Assembly (NCBI GenBank): GCA_021286935.1
Contig: JAJTBI010000007.1
Coordinates: forward strand, 1 to 64,000
Length of the DNA: 64,000 nt
Reading direction: 5' to 3'
Source of the DNA: Geobacteraceae bacterium
GTDB taxonomy: Bacteria; Desulfobacterota; Desulfuromonadia; Geobacterales; Pseudopelobacteraceae
Part shown: positions 45,468-53,712 of the stretch, one piece after another
How positions within the stretch are numbered: the stretch's first letter is position 1
Layout of the letters: each line of letters starts with the position of its first letter
The notes under the pieces: generated by a model
What the model saw: only the letters and a program-made list of their open reading frames with translations
What the model was told of the DNA's origin: nothing
Database searches by the model: none
Program-made: the position numbers and the translations under genes

Positions 45468-45743
45468 TTACAGTGCCCTGTCAAGTTGTTCAAGCATGCT
45501 GCTGATACGGGCTTCCAGCGTATTTGAACCATCCTGACGCCCCTGCAGTTCCAGATAGGATTCTGACAGGTTCAGCAAGGCCAGGGTTACCAACAGTTGC
45601 GGGTCAGCTGTGGTCAGCCGCTCACGGATCGCCTCAATCCTGGTATTTACAAAGGCCTCAACCTCCCGCACCTTTTCTTCTGATGCAGAACTGCGGACCG
45701 GGATTTCTCGCCCCAGCACCGTGACCAGATGGGCCTTGATCAT
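45468..45743 (-). CDS. zapA: Cell division protein ZapA
   Basis: The 91-residue protein starts H-L-V-T-V-L-G-R-E-I and ends in a coiled coil (Y-L-E-L-Q-G). It promotes FtsZ bundling at the division site. It lies 3 bases after the ZapB-like gene on the same strand. Confidence 0.88.
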   Translation of the reverse strand: MIKAHLVTVLGREIPVRSSASEEKVREVEAFVNTRIEAIRERLTTADPQLLVTLALLNLSESYLELQGRQDGSNTLEARISSMLEQLDRAL

Positions 45744-45746
45744 GCC

Positions 45747-45923
45747 TTACACGCCTTCAAGTTTACTCAGAATCGCATCAACGCGCCCTTTAAGGCCTTC
45801 TCGCTCCTGACGGAGGCGTGTGTTTTCGTCTGCAAGAATCCGGTTTTCTTCCTTTAAAGCAGTATAGTTAGTCAGCAGCGTGCTGATTTTTTCTTCAAGT
45901 TTTTCAAAAAGTTCTGTTTCCAC
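45747..45923 (-). CDS. ZapB-like coiled-coil protein
   Basis: I choose the GTG at 45923 because GGAG precedes it; the long upstream frame overlaps the end of ftsY and is rejected. The 58-residue product is one long coiled coil (E-K-L-E-E-K-I, E-N-R-I-L-A-D-E-N). Such proteins stabilise the Z ring with ZapA, which is encoded next. Confidence 0.75.
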   Translation of the reverse strand: METELFEKLEEKISTLLTNYTALKEENRILADENTRLRQEREGLKGRVDAILSKLEGV

Positions 45924-46014
45924 GTCGGTATCTCCTTCTGAGGGTGCAATAATGTATTGATTTTCCTGAATAAAGTCAAGGCCCATTTGCATAGACGGTT
46001 CCGTGCTGTGGCGG

Positions 46015-47043
46015 TTATGAGGTCTGGAAGAGGGCATCCACAAACTCGTTAGGATCAAATTCACGCAGGTCGTCAACCCCTTCACCCACGCCGATGTAGC
46101 GGACAGGCAGGTTGAACTCATGGGAGACCGCAACCACAATGCCACCTTTGGCCGTGCCATCCAGCTTGGTCAGGGCAATACCGGTGACCCCGGCAGATTC
46201 CTTGAAGAGGCGTGCCTGTGAAAGGGCATTCTGACCGGTGGCTCCATCCAGAACCAGCAGGGTCTCGTGGGGGGCTCCGGGAATTTCACGTCCGATAACC
46301 CGATGGATCTTCTTCATCTCCTCCATCAGATTGACCTTGGTGTGCAGCCGTCCGGCAGTGTCGATGATCAGTATTTCTGTGCCTCGACTGACCGCTGCCT
46401 TGCAGGCATCAAAGGCGACGGCTGAGGGATCGGCCCCCTCCTGATGGCGGATGACCGCAACCCCGGCCCGTTCTCCCCAGATTTCAAGCTGTTCTGCAGC
46501 GGCAGCGCGGAAGGTGTCACCGGCGGCCAGCAGGACTTTTTTGCCTTCAGCCGCAAATTTTGCCGCCAGTTTGCCAATGGTGGTGGTCTTGCCAACGCCG
46601 TTGACCCCCACCACCAGAATGGTAAACGGCGCAGCAGTATCGGTTTTCAGCAGGGTGTGATGTGCCAGCAGACGCGTGTGCAGCTCTTCCTTCAGGGCCC
46701 CGCGCAGGGCAGTGCCATCTTTCAGCTCATTGCGGGAGAGGCGCTGCTCCAGACTGCGGATCAGTTCAACCGTTGTCTTAACCCCGATGTCAGAGGTGAT
46801 CAGGATCTCTTCCAACTCTTCCAACGTGTCGGCATCAATCTCTTTTTTACCTAATACCAGGGCATCAATCCGACCTACCAGCCCATCAGTGGTTTTTTTG
46901 AGGCCTGACTTCAGCCGCTCAAACAGTCCTGGCTTTTTCTGAGTATCATCAGTAACTTGCTGTGGGGATTCAGGTTCCTGGGGGGCGGTCCCGGTTACCC
47001 GTTCAAACATCCCCCGCAGAAATCCTTTTTTTTCTTCAGACAT
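46015..47043 (-). CDS. ftsY: Signal recognition particle receptor FtsY
   Basis: The ATG at 47043 overlaps the previous stop and follows AAGGA. The 342-residue protein has a basic N-terminus (1-45), then the NG domain with [25 protein letters not shown] and T-K-L-D-G. It delivers ribosomes to the membrane. It is encoded between the roadblock protein and zapB. Confidence 0.93.
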   Translation of the reverse strand: MSEEKKGFLRGMFERVTGTAPQEPESPQQVTDDTQKKPGLFERLKSGLKKTTDGLVGRIDALVLGKKEIDADTLEELEEILITSDIGVKTTVELIRSLEQRLSRNELKDGTALRGALKEELHTRLLAHHTLLKTDTAAPFTILVVGVNGVGKTTTIGKLAAKFAAEGKKVLLAAGDTFRAAAAEQLEIWGERAGVAVIRHQEGADPSAVAFDACKAAVSRGTEILIIDTAGRLHTKVNLMEEMKKIHRVIGREIPGAPHETLLVLDGATGQNALSQARLFKESAGVTGIALTKLDGTAKGGIVVAVSHEFNLPVRYIGVGEGVDDLREFDPNEFVDALFQTS

Positions 47044-47399
47044 CAAAGTTCCTTTTTCAGACGTGCCAGGGCATTGGTAAAGTAATAACGGGCCAGTCCC
47101 ACCGGACAGGCTCTATCTGCCTGCAATACCAGTGAATAATCTGGGTCAACAGCGCCGATCAACAGAACCTGCCGCTCTGAGGTGACCACAACATCCTCGA
47201 TAACGCCCCCCTGATTATCGGCATGGGTCTCGCGCAGACGTGAGAGCACAATCCCTTTGTGGGCAGCAACAAAGCGCATGTCATAGGAATCACAGTGGCA
47301 GTACTCCTGAACCGCCTCCCCTTCCCAGTCAACCAGAATAGCACCTACGGCATGGGGTACACTATCCACCAGCTCTTTTAATACGGTCTGAAACGGCAT
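47043..47399 (-). CDS. Roadblock/LC7 domain protein
   Basis: The 118-residue protein has the roadblock pattern with G-A-I-L-V-D-W-E-G and a central hydrophobic strand R-Q-V-L-L-I-G. Such proteins often control small GTPases (MglB-like). Its stop overlaps the ftsY ATG, so it is translated with ftsY. No MglA partner is visible. Confidence 0.7.
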   Translation of the reverse strand: MPFQTVLKELVDSVPHAVGAILVDWEGEAVQEYCHCDSYDMRFVAAHKGIVLSRLRETHADNQGGVIEDVVVTSERQVLLIGAVDPDYSLVLQADRACPVGLARYYFTNALARLKKEL

Positions 47400-47456
47400 T
47401 GTCTGTTCCTCGCAATGGCTGCAGAAATGATCATTTTACATACCAGAACAATCGGC

Positions 47457-50400
47457 TTAATGCAATCGGACCGACACAAGCCGTGAGGCGCCCGGCTCCT
47501 CCATGGTGATGCCGTACAGGGTGTCCGCAACCGCCATGGTGGTCTTGTTATGGGTAATAATGATGAACTGCGAGATGGCGCTCATCTCCCGCACCATATC
47601 GTTAAAGCGACCGATATTGGCATCATCAAGCGGTGCGTCAACCTCGTCCAGCAGGCAGAACGGAGTCGGTTTGATCAGGAAGATCGAGAAGATAAGCGCA
47701 ACAGCGGTCAACGCCTTTTCTCCACCGGACAGCAGCATCACGTTGGACAGTTTTTTGCCCGGTGGCTGAACGATAATATCAATGCCGGTCTCCAACAGAT
47801 CCTGTTCATCGGTCAGACGCAGTTCCGCCTTGCCGCCGCAGAACAGCCGCGGAAAGACCTCCTGAAACTTTTCGTTGATCAGGGTGAAGGTCTCCAGGAA
47901 CCGTTTACGGGTGGTACGGTTGATCCGGTGAATCGCCTGCTGCAGGTCATTCAGGGATTCTTCAAGATCCGCCTTCTGGCCGGCCAGGAAGTCGTAGCGC
48001 TGTTCCATGCCGGCGTGCTCTTCAATCGCCATCAGGTTGACTTCACCCAGTTCATCGATCATCCGCTCAAGGTCGGTCTGGCGGATCCGGGCTGCGACTG
48101 GATCAAGCTCCCGCTGGCCAAGCCGCTCCCGCACCTCATGCAGACTCAACCGATGCCGGTCCTGCAATGACTGTTCAAGGTGTTCCTGTTGCAGTGCCAG
48201 TGAGGAGACCTTGAGCGACAGGTCTGCATGGAGTTGACGGACGGTTTCCCGCTCTTCACGGCGCAGACGGGCATCAAGCTCAGCTGCGGCCAGTTGCATT
48301 GCTGCAGCCTCATGCTGTTGGCGCACAATCTGTAGCTGTTCGTCCTGCTTGACCTGCTGCCCAAGCAGAACCTGCAGACGTTGTTCTTCGCTTGCCAGTT
48401 CACTGCATAGGCGTTGCCGACTGTTTTCAGTCTGTTCATGCTCAGCCGTGCTATTTTGAATACGCAGTTCCAGCTCTGCCAACTGGGAGGTCAGTGAAAT
48501 AACCGTGCGCTGGTGGGCTTCACCCTGTTCACGCAGGGTGGCAACCGCTACCCGTTGGCCTGTCAGTGCCTCCCGGGCAGCGGCAAGGATCAGGCGACGT
48601 CCCTCAAGCTCGGCACTCAAGAAGTGCGACTCCTGTTCAAGGCTTTTCGCGCGGCTTTCAGCCTCCTGCTGACCGATGTCTGCAGCCTTCAGCTCTTCCT
48701 GCAGGCCGGTCTGCTCCTCCTCCAGGGTGGTTCGTTCATGCACCAGCAGTTCCAGACGCTCTGCAAGCCGTCCCTCTTCGGCATCAAGCTGCTGCTGGTC
48801 TTTGATCAGTCCTGACAGCAGCAGATCCAGCCGGTGTTGATCGGTACGGGCGGTCTGCAGCGCCTGACCAGCCTCCTGCAGTTCAGCCCGAATCCGCTTC
48901 AGCTCTTCCTCGCTGCTGGCCAGCAATTGGGACTGTTCCTGTACCTGCAGCTCTAGCGACCTGATTTCCCGCTTTTTGTGAATGATACCGCCCTGAGCCG
49001 ATTCCGGGGGGCCGGCGCTGACCGTGCCGTCGGAGGCGACCACTTCTCCGGCCCGTGTTACAAAGGTCAGATCGGTGTGGCGACGGGACAGCGTCAGGGC
49101 ATTTTCAAGGGTATCGACCAGATGCACCGGAGCAAGCATCCGTTGTAGTTGCACCGTTGCCTGTCCGGAGACCTCAAGCAGGGTCAATAAAGGCGTTGTG
49201 CCGCTGATCTGTTGCGGCGCAACCGCTTGTTGCTGAGGTGCCGCCAGTTGTGCCCGACCTGTCGCCTGTTCACGCAGATACTGGAGTGCGCTGATCAGAT
49301 CCTGTTCGTTGTTGCAAAGCACCGCTTGCAGCCGTTCAGCTAGCACGGATTCAACTGCCAGTTCATACTCTTCCGGCACCAGCAGGGTATCAGCCAACAT
49401 ACCCCCCAACCGTTCCCGCAGGGGGGATTCGGTCATCAGCTGGCGAACACCCTGGCCATAGCCAGCAAACTGGGCCTCAAGCTCCTGCAGTGACGTCAGA
49501 CGTGAGCTGTTTCGACTGAGTTCATCCCGTTGAGACTGAACCAGCTTGTCCAGTTCCGGTAGCTGTGTCTTCAGCAGCTGTTCCTGTTCAGCCAGTAGCG
49601 CGGCCTGTGTGGCAGCGGCCCGATGCTCCTGTTGGTGCTGTTCAATCTGCTCAGTCAAAGAGGAGTAACAGCGCCTGTTTTCCTGCTGTTTTTCCATAAC
49701 CACGATCTGCTCATGGCTGTGTCGCTCCAGCCGTTCAGCCAGAACGGCGAGGCGTTTCCGGGCTGTCTCCTGGCGGGTACGGCATTGTGCTGCCTCACCG
49801 GTGGCACTGAACAGTTCACGACGCTGCGTCTCTATCCGGCGGCTTAAGGTCTCAAACCTCTGTTCCTGCTCCTGTTGTTCCTCCTGCAGGCTGGCAAGTT
49901 GCACTTCGGCAGCATTCAGGTCATTGCCGGTGGTCTGCTGATGCTGCTGCAATCTGGTCAGCTCGGCAGCAAGGGCTTCGCGCCGTTCAGCAACGGTCTG
50001 CTGCTCAAGCTCAAGCCGGGCCAGACGTTCTGTAATCGTTTCCTGCTCTTTGCGGCGAAAGGTCAGACCGTTTTCACAGGCAGCGGCCTCACTCCTAATC
50101 CGGAACAGCTCTTCCTGCTCTGTCGACAGCCCTTTTTCCGATTCCAGCATGGCCATACGTTGCAGCTCTACCTGATTTTCCGAGGTGTCGGCTGCGCTCA
50201 AGACCTCTTGCATCCGCTGCTGCTGCTCGGTCAGTTGCTGCTGGGTCTGCTGGTGCTCAGCCTGCAGGCTGTCGGCCTGATGCAGGGTGAAAAGCAGGTC
50301 AATCTCCCGCAGTTCTTCTCGATGTTCACGAAATTTCTCTGCCTTTTTGGCCTGGCGCTGCAGGGCGTTCAGCTGTCGTTTGATTTCCCCCAGCACATCG

Positions 50401-50984
50401 GACAGACGCAGCAGGTTCTGGCGGGTGGCATCAATCTTTTTAAGGGCCAGCTGTTTTCTGGTCTTGTATTTGGTGACACCGGCAGCCTCTTCAATCAGCA
50501 GGCGGCGTTCTTCCGGGCGAGAGTGCAGGATCTGACCGATCTTGCCCTGCTCTATGATTGAATAGGCCTTGGTGCCAACGCCGGTATCCATAAACAGTTC
50601 AGAGATATCCAGCAGGCGGCAGGGGGTCTTGTTGATCAGGTATTCGCTTTCACCATCGCGGTAAAGGCGGCGGGTCAGCTGAATCTCGCTGAATTCAAGG
50701 TACTTGGCCGGAGCACGTCCGTCCTCAGTTGAAAAAACCAGGGAAACCTCAGCCATCCCCAGCGGCTTGCGGTTTTCACTGCCAAGGAAGATCACATCCT
50801 CCATCGCCTTGCCACGCAGGTTTTTGGCAGACTGCTCCCCCATGCACCAACGGATGGCATCAACAATATTGGACTTACCGCAGCCGTTGGGGCCTACCAC
50901 GCCGGTAACCCCTTGCTGGAAGTCCAGCACAACCTTGTCAGCAAATGATTTAAATCCCGCTATCTCGAGCCGTTTGATTTTCAT
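47457..50984 (-). CDS. smc: Chromosome segregation ATPase SMC
   Basis: The 1175-residue protein has Walker A G-P-N-G-C-G-K-S-N at 32-40, a coiled coil, a hinge at about 510-640, a second coiled coil, and a C-terminal ATPase with L-L-S-G-G-E-K-A-L and L-L-D-E-V-D-A-P-L-D. It organises and segregates chromosomes with ScpA/ScpB, which are not in the window. It leads the operon with the roadblock protein and ftsY. Confidence 0.96.
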   Translation of the reverse strand: MKIKRLEIAGFKSFADKVVLDFQQGVTGVVGPNGCGKSNIVDAIRWCMGEQSAKNLRGKAMEDVIFLGSENRKPLGMAEVSLVFSTEDGRAPAKYLEFSEIQLTRRLYRDGESEYLINKTPCRLLDISELFMDTGVGTKAYSIIEQGKIGQILHSRPEERRLLIEEAAGVTKYKTRKQLALKKIDATRQNLLRLSDVLGEIKRQLNALQRQAKKAEKFREHREELREIDLLFTLHQADSLQAEHQQTQQQLTEQQQRMQEVLSAADTSENQVELQRMAMLESEKGLSTEQEELFRIRSEAAACENGLTFRRKEQETITERLARLELEQQTVAERREALAAELTRLQQHQQTTGNDLNAAEVQLASLQEEQQEQEQRFETLSRRIETQRRELFSATGEAAQCRTRQETARKRLAVLAERLERHSHEQIVVMEKQQENRRCYSSLTEQIEQHQQEHRAAATQAALLAEQEQLLKTQLPELDKLVQSQRDELSRNSSRLTSLQELEAQFAGYGQGVRQLMTESPLRERLGGMLADTLLVPEEYELAVESVLAERLQAVLCNNEQDLISALQYLREQATGRAQLAAPQQQAVAPQQISGTTPLLTLLEVSGQATVQLQRMLAPVHLVDTLENALTLSRRHTDLTFVTRAGEVVASDGTVSAGPPESAQGGIIHKKREIRSLELQVQEQSQLLASSEEELKRIRAELQEAGQALQTARTDQHRLDLLLSGLIKDQQQLDAEEGRLAERLELLVHERTTLEEEQTGLQEELKAADIGQQEAESRAKSLEQESHFLSAELEGRRLILAAAREALTGQRVAVATLREQGEAHQRTVISLTSQLAELELRIQNSTAEHEQTENSRQRLCSELASEEQRLQVLLGQQVKQDEQLQIVRQQHEAAAMQLAAAELDARLRREERETVRQLHADLSLKVSSLALQQEHLEQSLQDRHRLSLHEVRERLGQRELDPVAARIRQTDLERMIDELGEVNLMAIEEHAGMEQRYDFLAGQKADLEESLNDLQQAIHRINRTTRKRFLETFTLINEKFQEVFPRLFCGGKAELRLTDEQDLLETGIDIIVQPPGKKLSNVMLLSGGEKALTAVALIFSIFLIKPTPFCLLDEVDAPLDDANIGRFNDMVREMSAISQFIIITHNKTTMAVADTLYGITMEEPGASRLVSVRLH

Positions 50985-51344
50985 GGACTGTTAGAATGTA
51001 CCTTTGTTGCTGACGTGGAAATAGTGATGCAACGCAACACTGTTGCATGCAACATTATGCAAATTATTGTATTCATTGCTATGTGCTCTTGCTTCGTGTG
51101 GTTGCTTGTTGCGTTGTTGTCTGCAACATTGTCCAGCAAGCAATAGGTGTCGCATATCGCAAGACAGGTTGCTGGTCAATGTAAGTTGCTTAAATTGCTT
51201 AATAATAAAAAATAAATAAAAATTTTATCTGTGTTGGCACGCAAACTGTAATTAAAGAAATCAAGAACGGCACATCACGAAGTGCCAAACAAGATCCCAG
51301 TTATACGATACGCATCATAAAAACACAAACAAAGGAGAAGTGTC
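50985..51344. promoter_or_regulatory. Regulatory region with GTTGC/GCAAC boxes and a sigma-54-like site
   Basis: This 360-base gap has many GTTGC or GCAAC boxes, including a perfect palindrome TGTTGCATGCAACA (51041-51054). At 51234-51250, TTGGCACG-CAAA-CTGTA has the -24 GG of a sigma-54 promoter with an imperfect -12. It precedes two small membrane proteins. An AT-rich tract at 51200-51230 could be an activator or IHF site. Confidence 0.5.
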
Positions 51345-51497
51345 ATGAAAGCAAAAAACAATTTCTCAGTTCTGTTGGCAGAAACCACCGCAAAAGGTAG
51401 TCTGGCAATCTTCGCAGGGGCAGCAGTATTCCTTGGTGGCTTTATCACCTGGTCAGCAGCCGGTACCGTCAGTGGCTTGATGAGTCTGTTCAACTAA
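51345..51497 (+). CDS. 50-residue membrane protein, small
   Basis: I read this frame directly. ATG at 51345 follows AAAGGAG at 8 bases. The protein begins M-K-A-K-N-N-F-S-V and has one hydrophobic segment (about 18-40: L-A-I-F-A-G-A-A-V-F-L-G-G). It ends L-M-S-L-F-N. The long reading frame on the other strand is a shadow. No family is known. Confidence 0.6.
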   Translation: MKAKNNFSVLLAETTAKGSLAIFAGAAVFLGGFITWSAAGTVSGLMSLFN

Positions 51498-51532
51498 CAA
51501 CCTAATTAACCACACTATAGGGGGAACGTATC

Positions 51533-51679
51533 ATGAAAGTTAAAGTCAGTTATTCCGATTTAGATGACAGGAAATACATTGGAAGGGTGCTTGGCGTGTT
51601 CGGCCTCTTCGCAGCAGGCGCTGCCCTGAACGTTGCCTGGCCGGCACTGAGCCATATCGGTGGTAAATTGATCGGCTGA
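51533..51679 (+). CDS. 48-residue membrane protein, small
   Basis: ATG at 51533 follows GGGGGAACG. The protein has an N-terminal charged part (Y-S-D-L-D-D-R-K-Y) and a hydrophobic segment (V-L-G-V-F-G-L-F-A-A-G-A-A). It lies 35 bases after the first small gene, with a terminator following. The pair may be one transcript under the sigma-54-like promoter. No family is recognised. Confidence 0.6.
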   Translation: MKVKVSYSDLDDRKYIGRVLGVFGLFAAGAALNVAWPALSHIGGKLIG

Positions 51680-51699
51680 TCCGATTAAAAATCAGCAGA

Positions 51700-51735
51700 A
51701 ACAGAAAGACCCGGCCTAAACCGGGTCCTTCTGTT
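51700..51735 (+). terminator. Terminator after the small membrane protein pair
   Basis: AGAAAGACCCGG and CCGGGTCCTTCT form a strong stem with a 6-base loop, followed by GTTTT. It is also positioned to stop transcription from the convergent NifU-type gene. Confidence 0.85.
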
Positions 51736-51756
51736 TTCAGAGTAAGTCAGCAACGG

Positions 51757-51978
51757 TTAACGAACCTGCTGTACCTCAACGATCTCAGGGATCTGCTCCT
51801 TGATCGCCTTTTCGATCCCCATCTTGAGGGTCATGGTGGACATGGGGCAGGAACCGCAAGCTCCCTGCAGCTTTACTTTTACAATGCCGTCAACTACTTC
51901 GACAAGCTCAACATCGCCACCGTCGCGCTGCAGCATGGGACGGACCTGATCAAGTACTGCCTGAACTTTTTCCAACAT
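51757..51978 (-). CDS. NifU C-terminal domain protein
   Basis: The 73-residue protein is a complete NifU C-terminal domain with [12 protein letters not shown] and the cluster-binding C-G-S-C (about 41-44) followed by P-M-S-T-M-T-L. It carries Fe-S clusters to target proteins. GGAG-type sites precede the ATG. Confidence 0.9.
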   Translation of the reverse strand: MLEKVQAVLDQVRPMLQRDGGDVELVEVVDGIVKVKLQGACGSCPMSTMTLKMGIEKAIKEQIPEIVEVQQVR

Positions 51979-52074
51979 GATTGTATCTCCTTCTATTAAT
52001 GATTAGTTTGCATCCTTGTTAATGGGACGACATTAGTCTTGTATAGCCTTTTTAAGAAAAAAGTGCACGCACTT

Positions 52075-52422
52075 TTATGCAAGCAGATCAAGTAGCTCCT
52101 GTCGTTTAATCGGCTTGACCAGGCAACCATCAGCCAGATCGCTTAAGTGTTGTTCATAATCAGCCGGGGTTGAGGTGACCACAATAATCCGTGGCTTGTG
52201 GTCTGAGAAGTTTCTGACCAGTGAAGCAAAAGAATAGCCGTTTAACTGGGGCAGGTTAAGATCAAGCAGCACAACAGCAGGCAAGTGCTGCTGATACAGC
52301 TCTATCGCGGTCACGCCATCGGCAGCGATCAAGGTGTGATAACCGGCCTCATCTGCAATCATTTCCAGGATTGCCGCGGTCATTTCGTCGTCTTCAACGA
52401 TTAAGACGGTCTGTTTTTCCAT
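52075..52422 (-). CDS. Single-domain response regulator
   Basis: The ATG at 52422 has a GGAGG site; a GTG five codons upstream overlaps that site. The 115-residue receiver has E-D-D (10-12), phosphoacceptor Asp 54 (L-L-D-L-N-L-P) and Lys 103 in V-K-P-I-K. It has no output domain. The partner kinase is unknown. Confidence 0.85.
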   Translation of the reverse strand: MEKQTVLIVEDDEMTAAILEMIADEAGYHTLIAADGVTAIELYQQHLPAVVLLDLNLPQLNGYSFASLVRNFSDHKPRIIVVTSTPADYEQHLSDLADGCLVKPIKRQELLDLLA

Positions 52423-52459
52423 GGGGGATTCCTCCACTACAATAGAGTAGTTCCTATGC

Positions 52460-52933
52460 TCATTGCTGGATCAGCAGCACCACGGCATGGGCCGATATCC
52501 CTTCACCGGTGCCGGTAAAGCCCAAGCCCTCTTCAGTGGTGGCCTTGACATTAATCCGGTCGATCTCCACGCCGCAGGCCCGGGCAATATTCTCCCGCAT
52601 GGTCTGAATATGAGGCGCCATTTTGGGCTTTTGGGCGATGATAGTAGCATCCAGATTGCTAACGCAATATCCTTTAGCGCGGATCAGGCCAACTACATGC
52701 TCAAGCAGTTTCATGGAGTCAGCACCTTTGAAGGCAGGATCTGTATCAGGAAAATGCTTGCCGATATCACCCATGGCAAGTGCACCCAGCAGAGCGTCGG
52801 CTATGGCGTGCAGCAGCACATCGGCATCAGAATGTCCCAACAGCCCCTTTTCATAGGGGATATCTACGCCTCCCATGATCAACTTTCTGCCTTCCACCAG
52901 CCGGTGGACATCATAGCCATGACCTATGCGCAT
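52460..52933 (-). CDS. ispF: 2-C-methyl-D-erythritol 2,4-cyclodiphosphate synthase IspF
   Basis: The 157-residue protein starts [10 protein letters not shown] with zinc ligands, followed by H-S-D-A-D-V-L-L-H and an [11 protein letters not shown] motif. It works in the MEP isoprenoid pathway. It overlaps the ttcA-type stop by 10 bases. Confidence 0.95.
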   Translation of the reverse strand: MRIGHGYDVHRLVEGRKLIMGGVDIPYEKGLLGHSDADVLLHAIADALLGALAMGDIGKHFPDTDPAFKGADSMKLLEHVVGLIRAKGYCVSNLDATIIAQKPKMAPHIQTMRENIARACGVEIDRINVKATTEEGLGFTGTGEGISAHAVVLLIQQ

Positions 52934-53712
52934 TGTGTACCTTCCTTAGTCAAGTGTCGTTCAAGCAGGTGACGGGGCTGAACATTACCCAGTGCTGCCA
53001 GCAGGCTGTTTTTAATCTGTGGTATTTCCTGCTCAAGCTCTTTCAGCAGGCGTTTCATCCGTTGGCGCTGGTGGTCAGCATCAGCAACCGGGCAGGAACA
53101 GCGTACAGCAGCCATGCCGGTCTGGTGCAGTGCGCTTGCGATATCGTCCTCAGCCAGATAGACCAGAGGACGTATCACGGTTATATCGCCGCTGTCACAC
53201 AACATTTTGGGCGACATAGCTTTCAGGGTACCGATAAAGAACTGGTTCATCAACAGGGTTTCGATAAAGTCATCCCGATGATGCCCCAGCGCCAGCAGAT
53301 TGCAGCCCAGTCGCCGTGCTGCACCATACAGGGCGCCCCGTTTAAGCCGGGCACAAAAGGAACAGTAGGATGAGCCGGGGCGCAGCTTGCTGGTGATCAA
53401 CCCGGCATGGTCGGTCTGCTCCACAATCAGTTCCAGCCCCAACTGTTCAACAAAGCCGCGGATTGCTGCGGTATCAAACTGTTCAAAACCTGCATCAATG
53501 GTGACCGGTAGCAGCTCATAGCGGATCGGCGCCCGCTGCTGCAGGTCATGCAGCAACAGCAGCATGGTCAGTGAATCTTTACCGCCGGAAAGCCCGATAC
53601 AGAGCCGGTCGCCGTCATTAATCAGGCCAAAGTCACCGATCGCCCTGCCAACACCGTTGCGTAAAGAACGCCAGAGTTTGGGATCAATCCTGTCTGTCTG
53701 CAGGTTTTTCAT
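52924..53712 (-). CDS. ttcA: TtcA-type tRNA 2-thiocytidine synthetase
   Basis: The 262-residue protein has a PP-loop S-G-G-K-D-S (about 43-48), a C-x2-C pair in [11 protein letters not shown], and a later C-S-C-P. TtcA uses an Fe-S cluster to thiolate C32 in some tRNAs. It overlaps the exported HExxH gene by 4 bases. Confidence 0.88.
   Translation of the reverse strand: MKNLQTDRIDPKLWRSLRNGVGRAIGDFGLINDGDRLCIGLSGGKDSLTMLLLLHDLQQRAPIRYELLPVTIDAGFEQFDTAAIRGFVEQLGLELIVEQTDHAGLITSKLRPGSSYCSFCARLKRGALYGAARRLGCNLLALGHHRDDFIETLLMNQFFIGTLKAMSPKMLCDSGDITVIRPLVYLAEDDIASALHQTGMAAVRCSCPVADADHQRQRMKRLLKELEQEIPQIKNSLLAALGNVQPRHLLERHLTKEGTQCA

Noticed and set aside
45747-46160. 137-codon version of the ZapB-like gene
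   Set aside because: The extra N-terminus overlaps ftsY and has no coiled-coil character; the GTG with GGAG gives a 58-residue ZapB-like protein.
51275-51493. Minus-strand frame over the first tiny membrane gene
   Set aside because: It lies opposite the 50-codon gene, which has a strong ribosome site and a hydrophobic segment. The antisense frame has neither.
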